From the NCBI GenBank assembly GCA_963989385.1, contig OZ022502.1, positions 55,781,969 to 55,845,968 on the forward strand: a stretch of DNA of 64,000 nt. Direction: 5' to 3'. This document shows, in pieces, positions 27,000-38,161 of this stretch. Numbering within the stretch: position 1 is the first letter of the stretch; each line of letters begins with the position of its first letter. This stretch comes from Ctena decussata. Lineage: Eukaryota > Mollusca > Bivalvia > Lucinida > Lucinidae. Under the pieces are notes generated by a model. That model worked only from the letters and a program-made list of their open reading frames with translations. It was not told the DNA's origin and did no database searches. The translations under genes and the position numbers were made by a program.

Positions 27000-27885
27000 G
27001 AGGGGGGGGGGGGTGGGTATTCTCTGTCTTTGGATATCGAAGAAAAATAATAAATTGGCTCAAAAGGGGATTTAAAAAAAATAATCTTGCCTCAAAAATA
27101 AGTGAAAAAAAATCATCTGGCTCCACCCAAAATTTCAACAACAAAAAATTAAAATAGTCTGCAGATAATTCCATTTGAATTGAGTTTTCAAAATTTCAAA
27201 ATGTCGCTGGCTTCTGGGGGGGGGGGCTGCGCCCCCTAGACCCCCTATATTTATAGTAATGTTTTAATATCTACACCAGCAGCCCCCGCATGTGCTTACA
27301 TCTAAAGCATGTTTGGGCATATGATTGGGCTAGAAAAAAACTTAAATTCTTACTGTTAGCCCTGGGACTTTGCGAAAATAGCCCAATTTTTAGCCAAAAT
27401 ATCTCTAATTTAAGGCTTTATTTTTTGCCAAGCTCATACAGGGATGTTTGTATCTGTACCATAGATGAAGAGAGTAACATGCTCCAGGCACTGGTTTGCA
27501 AAAGCAAGCTAAACCATGCCCTTAGCCTGGTTACAGACAGCACCATGTTCTTTTTGTGAGATAAAAAGGTGTAAAAATACTGATGTGGGTAAAATAAAAG
27601 GATGTTAAGGTCAAATAAATAAGGATCTGATAGTTTAGCCTATAAAATTTAAAAAAAAATGTTCGAGTTAGTTTGTAAAAAAAAAAAAGACATTAGCTTC
27701 CTCAAGATGAAAAAAAAAGAAATTGTTTCCAGAGGCCAGTTAAAAAAAAAAACCCACCCCCTCCCAGAATATCAAATGGTCGGTCCCTTATTTGTATATG
27801 ACAGAGCAGACACATGAGTCATATCTACATGTGCGAGGGGGATAGTATGAGAAGGGGAGCCCCCTCTTATATGGTGTCTGGGGCC

Positions 27886-27917
<32 letters not shown>

Positions 27918-28640
27918 AAATTTGAGGACTCTCATAACAGCATTTTAGGCACTTTTATAGTGTACTTTAATACTTTTTTTTTTGCCTTTCTTTCACCATG
28001 ACTTTTTATGGTATTTTTTTATACATTCATGATTTGAAACAGTGAATCTTACTTTAGTATTCAAGAGGCTCATGTGAGAAAGTTCCAGAAATTTTCAATA
28101 CTGAAAAGCAGATTTCAAATGGTGAAAATTATACTTTTTGCTATAGTAAATGCAGGGAGAATAAAATTCCCAATTAATAGCGAAAACTTTCACCCATGCA
28201 GACTTCTCTGAATACAGTCCACTAAATGCCTAAATGTAAAACACTTGGTAAACTGGCCAGAAATGGACAGGGTCATAACTGCCGGCAACCGTGGGAGTGA
28301 TCCGGCACTGATGTGTCTAACCAAAGATTTAAGCCCGATTTCACGTCGCATTTAAAATGCAGATTAAGCCTCAGTATTTGACTGTTTTCCCCGAGGTAAA
28401 ATACATGCATTTCACGTGCGTCAACTATGTAATTTAAAATACAAACTAAACGGTGTTCTTACTTAGTACGCCGTTATCGGAGGACTAACTTTTTTGTAAA
28501 CATATTTCAGACAAAGTATGAAAAACCTTCTTCTTCTTTATTTCCCGTTAACAAAGCGCAAAACCGGTGAAACCAGCATTGTCGCACTGATCTCTATATA
28601 TATTCCAATAAAACCTATTTTATCAACATCAGTCATAATA
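27000..28640. other. Intergenic, low-complexity rich
   Basis: It holds several homopolymer runs (G at 27000 and 27218, A at 27650-27760, C then A at 27888-27920) but no recognisable gene or transposon. Confidence 0.5.
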
Positions 28641-28654
28641 CGAACCGTCCCAGT

Positions 28655-28835
28655 CCGTTTCAGAGCAATCATTTGAACGCCCCATGCCATTTCGCTAAGT
28701 GGATTGCCATTGAGTGTATGAAGGTTTGTTCTTTCTATGCATGCATCGTATGGCGACATAATACCAGTCCATTTGAGAGCAATCATTTGAACGGCCCATG
28801 CCAGTCTGCTGATCGGACTGGCATTGAGCGAATAG
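28655..28835 (-). repeat. Direct duplication of about 85 bp
   Basis: The block agagcaatcatttgaacg-ccatgccag/tt-t-cgctgatgg-attg-cattgag occurs twice, at about 28670 and 28768. Because of it a 141-codon minus-strand frame (28538-28963) contains an internal repeat, but I see no family similarity and do not call a gene. Confidence 0.5.
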
Positions 28836-30009
28836 TATAAAGAATTTTTCTTAAATATAACGGAGATGGATCGTATCGCTACTGATGAGTGGAACTGTTT
28901 AAATCGTCTTGTTTGGGGTGTAGATGTGGCAAAAGTTTTGTATTTGATAATGCCCTTCACCACTCAGTGGTTGCTTAGTCCCGGTATCGGTGATTTTTTT
29001 TTTCTGACAATCGTCAACGATTTTTTCCTGACAATTTATGTCTCATAAGCGTGACGGAGCAATAAGGTAAGTAAACAAACTTATTTTCAATACTTTCTTG
29101 GGATCTTTTGCAATCAGGCTTTTTACTTGAGCATTCTAAAGGCGTGTTTTGTCGTTTGTCATATTTTTCTTTGTGAAATAGCCTCGGCAAACCAAGGACA
29201 AAAATTACTGCAAATATCCCGTTTTTTTTCCTACAGTGTCCCGGATTTTTTCCTACTACTTATACTATTTCAGAGTCTAAACTAGCAGCATATTAACAGC
29301 AATTAGATTTTTTTCAGTGTGGGAACTAATTTTACTTCACCGAATGAACATCAAAAGATTTCTGTCATGTATGCCTTATCATGATGATGAAATCGAAAAG
29401 ATGGACCCTTTAGAAGCAAAGAATACGTAAAAGACATAACATCAGAAGTCTTTGTTTACTTGAGTCCTCTTTTCAAGCGCAGACTCATTAAGCATAGTCT
29501 GCTTTTTTTTTTTTTTTTTTTTCATTCTTTCTGACCATTTCTTGCTTCCAAAGACTCTAACATTCCAAACCTTATTTAACTTCACAGGATGCTGGAGGTG
29601 TTGTACGGCGGCCGTTTAGTCTCCCCGTACTCCATCATAGTGCAGATTATATAATTTCTAGTCATTTCGAATCAATGATTTCCTTTCAGAAAATAGAGTC
29701 GCCCAGCTGCTGCTAGGGGGCATGGCTGGGTTTGCACATTTTATTGAAACTGGTGTTAGGTACCGTGTGACGACCCTTAATCGTCCCTTGGTTTTCACTT
29801 ATAGTGTAGATTGTATAAGTTCTGGTCCTTTGGAAGAGCATGGCCGGAGTTGCACATTTCATGACTGGTCATAAGCAGCATCAGTTAAACCGAGTATGCT
29901 ATTTTCATTTCTTTGGTGTTTTCCTTGCTTTCAAAGGATCTGACTTTTCAGAACTTTTTCTGTAATAGTTTTGCAGTGCTGTATACAAAACTGTAAAGGC
30001 CCTCAAGAG

Positions 30010-30235
30010 AAGTATTGGCTGGATGGATGGATGACTTGTGATTTTGCGTCCTTTTCAACAGTATTTCAGTCATATCAGGACGTTGGGAGGGGGAGGACGA
30101 TAATGAAAGGCTGTGTGCAATGGAACCCCGTTTACGTTTGAAAAGATTATCGTCTCAAGCGGAGATCGAACTCGGGACCGCTAGATCAGCAAGCCAGCAA
30201 GCCAGCGTTTAACATACTGAGTAACAGGGCTCCAG
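30010..30235 (-). repeat. tRNA-derived SINE, family SINE1
   Basis: On the minus strand it has a tRNA-like head with a box B-like ggtcccgagttcgatctcc, a body matching 32885-33075 (catatcaggacgttg region) and an atcc tail (ggatggatggat on the plus strand). Confidence 0.65.
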
Positions 30236-30358
30236 CACCGGCTGGACATGTGCACTGCTTTCAGAATTATCAAGCCTAACATAAACTACGCTATAGTGAG
30301 GAACAGGTAGCAGCTGTACACCAATGATAGTACAAATGAAAAGATTGATGCTTTGGAA

Positions 30359-30360
<2 letters not shown>

Positions 30361-30413
<53 letters not shown>
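30361..30413. repeat. (CA)n microsatellite
   Basis: About 26 uninterrupted CA units. Confidence 0.97.
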
Positions 30414-30415
<2 letters not shown>

Positions 30416-30419
30416 TTTG

Positions 30420-30565
30420 ACGAAAATATATAAATCTTCTACGCCTCCTAAGCGAGAAAAACACCCTGGCCGCGGCGGAACTCGAGTCTTCAACCTCGGT
30501 ACTACTGAGTAAAAAGATAGGCAATGATCAGGACTGCTCTGCCAACTGAGCTTTCCTGGCATTGG
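30420..30565 (-). repeat. tRNA-derived SINE-like segment (SINE4)
   Basis: The minus strand carries an A-box-like agctcagttggcagagcag and, about 55 nt later, ttgaagactcgagttcc as a B-box-like word. It borders the CA microsatellite, which may be its tail. Single copy here, so the call is tentative. Confidence 0.4.
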
Positions 30566-31022
30566 ACGACCATGTGGCCACGTCGTTCAGTTGGTAGAGT
30601 TAGTACAGCAGTCTCGCCTGCATTGGGAAGGCCACTGAATGTTGTTTTAATCTCAGCTCTTTACTACATGATATTCCATTGAAACTTTTATATATGGAAC
30701 GATAGAATGGTCTGTATATAATGAAAATGCTGGTCTTTTAATGACCAGCAAGTATTTCGTCTTCCATTTATATTATGCACCACAATTAAAGTTTGAGACA
30801 TGCTTAAATCTTGCTATTCAATCTATGCGAATAAAGTATCATTTTTGTCTGTTGCTTGGTCCACCGGGGCTCAACTGGTGACCTTCTTTTGCTTCAGATT
30901 TCCAGTGGGGTTGTTTGGCAGGACAGGGATCTCCACCTGTCAGACGGCCCGTTGTATCTGTTGAGTCCTCGTCTTTGCTTCTTCATGGTGTTGAAATTTG
31001 ATTTATGTGTTTACCGCGATGA

Positions 31023-31424
31023 TTCATTGACGAGTTAGAGGGTTATCATGCGAACCGAACAACCAACTAAATGTTTTGTACCACTTCAGAAACTGAGGGT
31101 GAGGTTGGGCCTGTAAAATCGATTTAAGCCCCCCCAGTAATTCATTACTGACCGTTCCAAGGCGGTAGTTCTGTTGTGGTTCTCTGTTGCCTGTTTTTGG
31201 TGTCAGAGTTTCTGTGATGTTTTACCTTATGTATGTTCTTATTATTTTTGGTTCGGTTTGGGTTGCTGAATGGCCACCTTTTGGGAACAAGCTGCTCACT
31301 CGGTTGGCCATATGTTCTCTGTATCTTGATTATTTGTAATCTTAGTTGTTTCCAACTATGGTTTGAGGGCTGGATTTGGATTTTGATTGTTTCAGTTCCT
31401 GGTCTTTGCATACTTTTTACTTTT
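31023..31424 (+). repeat. Interspersed repeat R1, copy 1
   Basis: A roughly 400-bp unit, nearly identical to 50786-51185 and, inverted, to 34696-35072. It starts cattgacgagttagaggg and ends gcatactttttactttt. The minus strand contains an 88-codon frame (31145-31411) that is also kept in the third copy. Class unknown. Confidence 0.8.
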
Positions 31425-31979
31425 CATACTGACTACTCATTTTGTAGTTTGCGTTGTCAGAAAAAATCTGGCGCTTAAAATCTATTGTAGGAGCGAATCC
31501 GGGACTTGTAGGAAAAAATCCGGAACTTATGAAAAACTAAAACCTGCTGACAGACCCATTTATATTATTGTAAAGTGTCAAAAAGTAATATAATATGTTT
31601 CTCAACACCGATTTATGATTAAAAATATCTTTTCCCTGTGGTAAACTTCGAAGACGTAGACAGAGCGGACAGTCCATCAAGATGTACCCTAAATGAAAAT
31701 TTCCGGGTTTAATTTATCTACCAGGAATACGCTTAAGATTAGTAAATTAATGGTTTAGTTGACAACATTCGCCATTTTTGTCGCATCAGTTTTGTGTATG
31801 ACGTCACAGAGAAAAAATCATTAACAATTTGGAAAACATCATAGGCCATTGTCAGAAAAGATCGTTGACGATTGTCAGAAAAAATCACCGCCTACCGGGA
31901 CTAAGCAACCACCCAGTGTTCACGGTCGATTGATAAACTGGGAAAGAGCTGACAGAAGTCATATTGTAACCCGGGCCGT

Positions 31980-32008
31980 TCCAGCAGGTGATGGGTACCC
32001 CCAACCCC

Positions 32009-32039
<31 letters not shown>

Positions 32040-32050
32040 ACACATTCACC
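31980..32050. repeat. Poly-C and CA low-complexity tract
   Basis: About 24 C residues run directly into a CA repeat. Confidence 0.9.
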
Positions 32051-32235
32051 CTTAAACCATATACTTGCCTTTCAGGAAGGTTCACCCCAAAATTGCTGTC
32101 AGAAATCAGTTGTTTTAAGACCTTGCCCGAAGGCGAAAACGGTTGCATGTATACATGTATATTTCGACTGAATTCCGAGGTGAAGCAAATATTGTGACAA
32201 AATGAGAATAAAGAAACATATCAACAGAAATTAAC

Positions 32236-32860
32236 TATTTCTCTGAATCAAGTCAATGCTGTAACAAGCTTCAAATACCTTGGAGCAATTGTCTCAGATG
32301 ACGGCTCTAAAAAGGAGGTTCTCTCAAGGATTGCACAAGCCACTTCAGCTCTTACAAAGCTGAAGCCAATTTGGAGGGATAACAACATATCTCTTGGATC
32401 AAAGGTGAAACTTATGCGCCCCCTTGTCATTTCCATTTTGCCGGTGAATCGTGGACCTTGACAGCTGAGTTAGAGGGAAAAAAAACGCAGGCCTTTGAGA
32501 TGAGATGCTACTGAACATTTCGTACAAGGGCCATATAACCAATGAGGAGGTTCGCAGACAGATGCAAGCAGCCATTAGAGAATATGATGAACTCCTGATC
32601 CTGGTCAAGAAACAGAAACTAAGGTGGTTTGGCCATGTCTCAAGGTCTTCTGGTTTAGAAAAGACGATTTTACAGGACACAGTGAAAGGAAAAAGAAGGA
32701 GAGGTAGACAGAAGAAGAGGTGGGAAGACAATATTAAAGAGTGGGCAGGAATGGACTTTGCCAGCTCAACTAGGGCAGTGAAAACAGGACAAGGTAGAAA
32801 GGGATCGTTTTGAAGTCATCTGTGGTGCCCCAACGACCTTGTAAGGTTATGGGATAGAAT
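32236..32860 (+). pseudogene. 5'-truncated LINE, C-terminal part of reverse transcriptase ORF
   Basis: Broken frames read FKYLGAIVSDDGSKKEVLSR, then LRWFGHVSRSSG and GRQKKRWEDNIKEWAG, ending near VVPQRP-like residues. These are typical of the thumb/C-terminal end of non-LTR RTs whose transcripts end shortly after KKRWxDxIKEW. Frame changes near 32450-32510 show decay. The 3' end is a gatagaatagaatag microtail. Confidence 0.85.
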
Positions 32861-32884
32861 AGAATAGACTAGTACAAATGAAAT

Positions 32885-33075
32885 TGGTACATGTAGCTCA
32901 GTAGGTTAAACGCTGGCCTGCTGATCATGACAAGCGGTCGCGGGTTTGAGACCCGCTCGAGGCGGAAATCATATCAGCCGCAAACGGGGTTCCACTGCAC
33001 ACAAACCTCCCATCAGCCTGGTATGACAGAAGTACTATTAGAAAGGATGTAAAATCGCAAGTCATCCATCCATCG
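32885..33075 (+). repeat. tRNA-derived SINE, family SINE1 (best copy)
   Basis: The head has an A-box-like tagctcagtaggttaaacgc and a B-box-like gcgggtttgagacccgc, followed by the body (gcctggtatgacagaagtac) and a short (atcc)n tail. It starts right after the LINE end at 32860. Confidence 0.75.
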
Positions 33076-33079
33076 ATAT

Positions 33080-33970
33080 TGATACAAATGAAATTGATCA
33101 TGAAAAATTAAACAACCTTTTTGTCACAACTTGTTGAGATTAAGAGGAATTCCATCAGAGCTCATGCTGAGTAAAGGTGAATGTTGGCACTTAGTGTAAA
33201 AAGAAGGCGTACACCAGCATATGCAACATTACATTTTTCGAGTTTTACTTTGCAACAAGTAAAACAAAAAAAAAGAGATTTCATCAGACAGATTTTGCAC
33301 ATGCCGGTTCAGGCATTTCCTTTTCCATTTTCTCGTACCTAATGTTTTTTTTACCTTTTCCATGCAAGGCTTCGTAGATGAGTCTATTCTTGGTGTGATA
33401 AGGATTTTCCATACATAATCTGTAGCAGCAGGATCATAAATAAACCCCTGCTGTTACATAATAGCATGTTTGGAATGGTCGTGGAGAATGTGAACTTTAT
33501 GCCAGAGTCACAACTTTAAAGGTGAGCTGCAACCCAACCCTACCAGACTCCAGTGATGCATTACTATACCTTTAGATTGTTTTTTTTTTCAGTTTTACCG
33601 ACTCTCAGTTATTACTGGAGTCTGGATGCAAGTCTTCAATCTTCTTCTCTTTGATCCCATAATACTAATTATGATAATAAACATGGACATCCAGAAATCT
33701 GTCGTCGAATGCTTAATAATGATAGCTGTTAATAATATTAATTGGGCCTCTGAGTGGCGTGGGTCTGGGGGCGCAGCCGCCAAAAGCCACATTAGTTTTG
33801 CTGATGAAAAGGCACCTGGAGAGCTGATATCACAAACGCAGGCATTAAATTTAATTTAGAATACAATCATCAACTTGATATGATTTTATAGACACTTTCA
33901 TACTGTTCATCTAGCAGATCCGTTGTTGGATATGAAGCTGCCCGAGTTTTGTGTGTCATTTCCATAAATG
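33080..33970. other. Intergenic, nothing recognised
   Basis: AT-rich sequence with no recognisable gene or repeat. 33625-33860 has an open plus-strand frame of 77 codons without family similarity. Confidence 0.4.
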
Positions 33971-33973
33971 CCT

Positions 33974-34145
33974 TTAAGTTTGGTTGGTTGGTTGGTTGGT
34001 TGATTTGATGCTTAACGTCCACGGTAAACAACTAAGGTCATGTCGGGACGGTCAGTTAACCTAACCACACTATTCCTGGGCAGGCTTAGACCTCCTAAGC
34101 GGTTAACCAGTACTAAGTGCACATACTTTCGCCAGTAACTAGTTT
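33974..34145 (-). repeat. SINE2, 5'-truncated copy with (AACC)n tail
   Basis: The minus strand matches 56720-56910: cagttactggcgaaa, ggttaaccgcttaggaggtc, cgtcccgacatg and gacgttaagcatcaaatc, then five aacc units. The tRNA head is absent. Confidence 0.8.
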
Positions 34146-34195
34146 AAGTTTGGAGTTTGAAAGAAAAGTGTCTGAAATTTTATGAGTAATGGGGG

Positions 34196-34456
34196 CCTGG
34201 TGGGGGGGGGGGGGGGGGCTTGGCCCCCAGAAGCTGAGACATTTTTTAAAAAAATGAAGACTGATGGAAGAATTCTGCCCCCCCCCCCCCCCCCCCCCCA
34301 ATTTGCCTAATAAAATATATAAAATATATGACCCCCCCCCTGCTCCGAGGTTAATTGATCTCCGACCCTTCCCCCCCCCCCCCCCACCAGTAGGCCTATA
34401 TCACCAAAAAAATTCCGACCCCCACCCTAAATGTACACCCCCCCCCCCCCCCCCAT
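34196..34456. repeat. Cluster of G and C homopolymer runs
   Basis: G-runs at 34201-34218 and C-runs at 34278-34299, 34333-34340, 34372-34385 and 34438-34454, separated by AT-rich spacers. These could form G-quadruplexes and are also prone to length errors in assembly. Confidence 0.85.
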
Positions 34457-34695
34457 AATAAATGACTTCTCCCTAATTAGGGCTTTATACAAGTTGAGCT
34501 GTGGATACGTGGCGCACTACAACTGTGTCACTGCGCTCCACAAGTAGCAAAATAGCAACTTATCCAGTTTCCAGTTAGTCAATCACTAGTGATCATTAGT
34601 TGGTAACCCTAGTTCATTGCTTGGTTGAATAAATTTTCACACCTTGTTAAGATCGCATATATTTCGTGTGCTGGGAACCAGACCCGGCATTTAAC

Positions 34696-35072
34696 AAAAG
34701 TAAAAAGTATGCAAAGACCAGGAAACTGAAACAATCAAAATCCAAATCCAGCCCTCAAACCATAGTTGGAAACAACTAAGATTACAAATAATCAAGATAC
34801 AGAGAACATATGGCCAACCGAGTGAGCAGCTTGTTCCCAAAAGGTGGCCACTCAGCAACCCAAACCGAACCAAAAATAATAAGAACATACATAAGGTAAA
34901 ACATCACAGAAACTCTGACACCAAAACAGGCAACAGAGAACCACAACAGAACTACCGCCCTTGGAACGGTCAGTAATGAATTACTGGGGGGCTTAAATCG
35001 ATTTTACAGGCCCAACCTCACCCTCAGTTTCTGAAGTGGTACAAAACATTTAGTTGGTAGTTCGGTTCGCAT
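34696..35072 (-). repeat. Interspersed repeat R1, copy 2 (inverted, truncated)
   Basis: Reverse complement of R1, lacking the first about 20 bp of the unit. gcatttaac on both sides (about 34687-34695 and 35070-35078) is a probable target-site duplication. A one-base insertion breaks the 88-codon frame. Confidence 0.8.
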
Positions 35073-35299
35073 TTAACAAGACTGCGGTTAGATGGTTGAC
35101 ATTTGGGTTAAAAAGGTTACATTCCGGTAGTTATCAACTTATCAGTGCACGTATTTTTTTTATGCGGGCTTGTTTAGCTCTGTCAGGGTCTAGTGTGTTG
35201 TATTGATTTTGGCCAATATTCAATTGTACTTTTTATCAACAAGACACAAAGTATCTCAGAGAAGCACGTGGAGAAGCATCTAAATCAGTTATATGAGAT

Positions 35300-37309
35300 G
35301 AAGTTAAGAAGACAAATCTTGTTTTTTTGTTTGTTTGTTTTTTGGCAAAAATGCATTTTCTAGAGAACTGGCTTATACTTCAAAACAATTCTTCTTTGCC
35401 TGAACAAGAACGGGTTGATAAGATAGTAAATAAGATATCATCAGCACTCAACTGTGCAGCCCACGTGGTGCAGCCCTTAAAGACCAACGAGACAGGCCAA
35501 AGAAAAAACCCCGCATAAATATAAAAGAAAAAAGCCTGGTATGACAACGGATGGTTAAATAAATATATAGTCAGCTAAAGTTTTGGAATCTTCAGCAGCT
35601 GGCAAATAATAGCTGGGATAATCATTTAAGATCTAAAAGTTTAATGAGCATAAGCTGTATCGACACTTATTCAGAAGGAAGCATAGGCAGTTATAAGTAG
35701 TTAGGAACCTTAATTGAAAACGAAAAAAAGAGTCCTAAAGATTTTTGGACCACAGTGAATAAATTAATGAAAAGTAATATAGGCGATCCATCACAAGCTG
35801 TTTCACCAGATTCCTGGACCGTGACAACATTCCAAATCTTTGCTGAATATGAACTATACATAATTTTCCCAGGAGTCATACATTCGATTCTCTTGGCATG
35901 AATAATTCTCTCTTAAATGCAAGCATCTCAGTATCCGAGTTACAAAAACCTCTCAGTAGTCTTAAAAATGGTAAGTCTAGTGGTCCAGATGGAATCTCAA
36001 ATGAAATGTTGAATATTTCCTCCCATTTTTATTGAAGATTTAGTTTGTTGCTCTATTTAATTGTATTTTAAATTGAGACTTTATCCAGATGTTTGGCGAG
36101 GTAACATTATAAAAACACTTTATAAAGGTGGAAGAACTCAAGTTCCTTCAAAATACAGAGGTATAACTATTTTAAGTTGCTTTGGAAAGCGTTTTAGTAG
36201 AGTACTTTTTTTCGAGGCGCAGCCTCGTATAATTTCGCTATTGTTCCACAGGATTCCACTGGTCAAATAACGCGTATGTCAAAATTTAGCCAATAATACC
36301 AAAGGTCAATGAATATTTAATCTTCGTTTTTTTCTCGTCGTATTGCACTGTGAATACTAGTACTCTGTCTTATATTAATTCAAAATATTTCTATTGTTTG
36401 TAATTTTACAATATAAATGTTATTAAAAACAGACGCAGATTTTCAAAAATTTCCTTTTTATCGTAGAAGATCTACCTTCGATTTCTACTTTCGGTTTAAT
36501 ACACACAAAGAAACAAACAGAGCTACATGTTGATAACTATTTTGAAATCAGGTCAATTTCATGATTGACCGCTGTCCATTTCGGAATTCCAAATTGGACA
36601 GCTCAATTTTTAAATAGGTCGTTGTCGCTACCCAGTGTCAAAATTCCGGTTGTGGGTGCCTACCGACATAGCTTACTTATTCATGAAAGTTATTGTCAAA
36701 TTTTCAACTAGAGACATATAACAAAACACACTTCTATTTAATCTGCGCCGATTATCTTTTTTTTTTAAGATTTTTCTTGTTTATAGGTTATAATGAGTTT
36801 ATATATCCTGAACAAATTGGATTTAGAAATAATTGTAGAACAAGTGATCATATTCTTACTTTAAAACACTTATTGATAAGACTTTCGAGTCGAAAAAGTA
36901 TCTGTTCTCATGCTTTGTAGATTGTAGTAAAGCCTTTGATGCGGTTAATAGAGCAGCATTATTATATAATTTGGAACAGTACAATAGCACAGGTCCTTTC
37001 TTAGAAATAATCAATTACATGTATCAGTCAGTTCTGTTAAGACTGGAAGTGTCTTAGGTCAAAGCTTCTCAGCGAAAACAGGTATTATTAAGTCCAATTC
37101 TATTTTTTTTTTATTTATTAATGATTTGAGCCACCATTTTCATGAAAGTTGTCAAATCGCGGTAGGAGTGCGTTTATTGCCTTGTCTGATGTATGCAGAC
37201 GATATTGTACTATTGTTAGATAGTGCTGATGATTTACAAAGAATGTTGAATAATCTTTTACTTTTTTGTCAGAGCTGCAACCTATATGTTGATTTCGCAA
37301 ATACTAAAG
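35300..37309 (+). pseudogene. Old, decayed LINE (endonuclease-linker to RT fingers/palm)
   Basis: Short frames in order read PKDFWTTVNKLM, LKNGKSSGPDGISNEMLN, PSKYRGITILSCFGKRF, YPEQIGFRNN-RTSDHI, VDCSKAFDAVN, FINDLSH and LMYADDIVLLLDSADDLQ, followed by NLYVDFANTK. These are RT motifs of a non-LTR element with many stops and frameshifts. About 560 bp of foreign sequence splits it at 36205-36775, and at 37309 it is cut by a younger LINE. Its next codons resume at 40520. Confidence 0.85.
36205..36775. other. Unidentified insertion in the decayed LINE
   Basis: The RT frame stops after CFGKRFSR and resumes near GYNEFIYPEQIG. The intervening DNA is non-coding, starts with the short palindrome cgaggcgcagcctcg and has no inverted ends that I can see. 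Confidence 0.5.
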
Positions 37310-37319
37310 TCAGATCAGA

Positions 37320-38160
37320 TTGGACTGTATAGTTATCAACAACTGGAAGCTCAACACCAGTGTCTTCTATAAGGGTTTGATCTCTAAAGTAATCGTTCAG
37401 AACGTTAGCTTTTTCAAGATCATCTGAAATAATAATGCCATCTTTATCAAGTGGAGGAATAGAATTATTGGAGTTAGGAGAAATAACTGTTTTTAAAGTG
37501 GTCCACCAATCTTTGGATGATAAGGTATCTGATTTAAGTTTGTTCGCTATTTTATCGTTACACATTCTTTTAGATTCACGAATTAGTTTTGTAACTTTAT
37601 TGCGAAGTTGTCTAAATTTATGCCATTGCCACGGAAGGTTAGTACGTTTTGCTTTCTTGTATGCATGCTTACGTCTGCGAATGAAGAACTTTATATTTGA
37701 ATTTATCCAAGGAGGTTCACGTGGTCTAATGCGGGTCATTCTGTTAGGGATACACTCTTTGGCAATAACAGTGATATGGTTTGTAATATTCAAAGCATGT
37801 TTATTTACATCTGTGTCATACAAGCTATTCCAATCAGTCTGTGCAGCTTTTTGCCTCAAAAGGATATAATCGCCCCGATCATAGCTCCAAGTCATACGTA
37901 AATATGATTTACCCCTGGGTTTACTGAAATTAAGAATGCCATATATAGGGCAATGGTATCTGATATCCTGAGTTAAGAAAGGGTCTCCTACTCCACTCAA
38001 GACTAGATGTTTATTGTTATTAGTTAGTATGATATCAAGTATAGAAGAAGAGTGTTCTGTATAATGAGTTGGCTGATTTATAGTTTGCGCTAAGGAAAAT
38101 TCTTCACACAGATTCTTAATTTTCACAGATAATTGATCAGATAATTCACCGTACTGAAAT
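37320..38160 (-). pseudogene. Inverted 5' part of the LINE ORF: endonuclease C-terminus and linker
   Basis: A single open frame with SSSILDIILTN, a DIRYHCPIYGIL motif equivalent to SDH, and the RPREPPWINSNIKFFIRRRK / KWWxTLK-like linker of CR1/Jockey-type LINEs. It ends with VLNDYFRDQT just where RT should begin. The first about 35 codons of the longer open frame (to 38264) are antisense RT and not part of it. Confidence 0.85.
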
Positions 38161-38161
38161 C

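Larger units (their letters stand above)
28961..31918. mobile_element. Non-autonomous TIR transposon, 5-bp TSD (TTCAC)
   Basis: Inverted ends of about 75 bp: cactcagtggttgcttagtc on the left and gactaagcaaccacccagtg on the right, continuing inward through ctgacaatcgtcaacgat. TTCAC flanks both sides (28956-28960 and 31919-31923). Further complementary blocks with cccggattttttcctac lie inside (29240s and 31500s). It has no transposase; the interior holds two SINE-like segments, a CA microsatellite and repeat R1. CAC-starting ends with a 5-bp duplication recall Transib, but this is a weak assignment. Confidence 0.7.

Noticed and set aside
26831..27157. ORF with long Ser-Ile-Tyr-Leu repeats
   Set aside because: It is a translation of the (TATC)n microsatellite and a G-run.
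31145..31411. 88-codon frame in repeat R1 as a host gene
   Set aside because: It occurs in multiple near-identical interspersed copies, one with a frameshift; kept only as a feature of the repeat.
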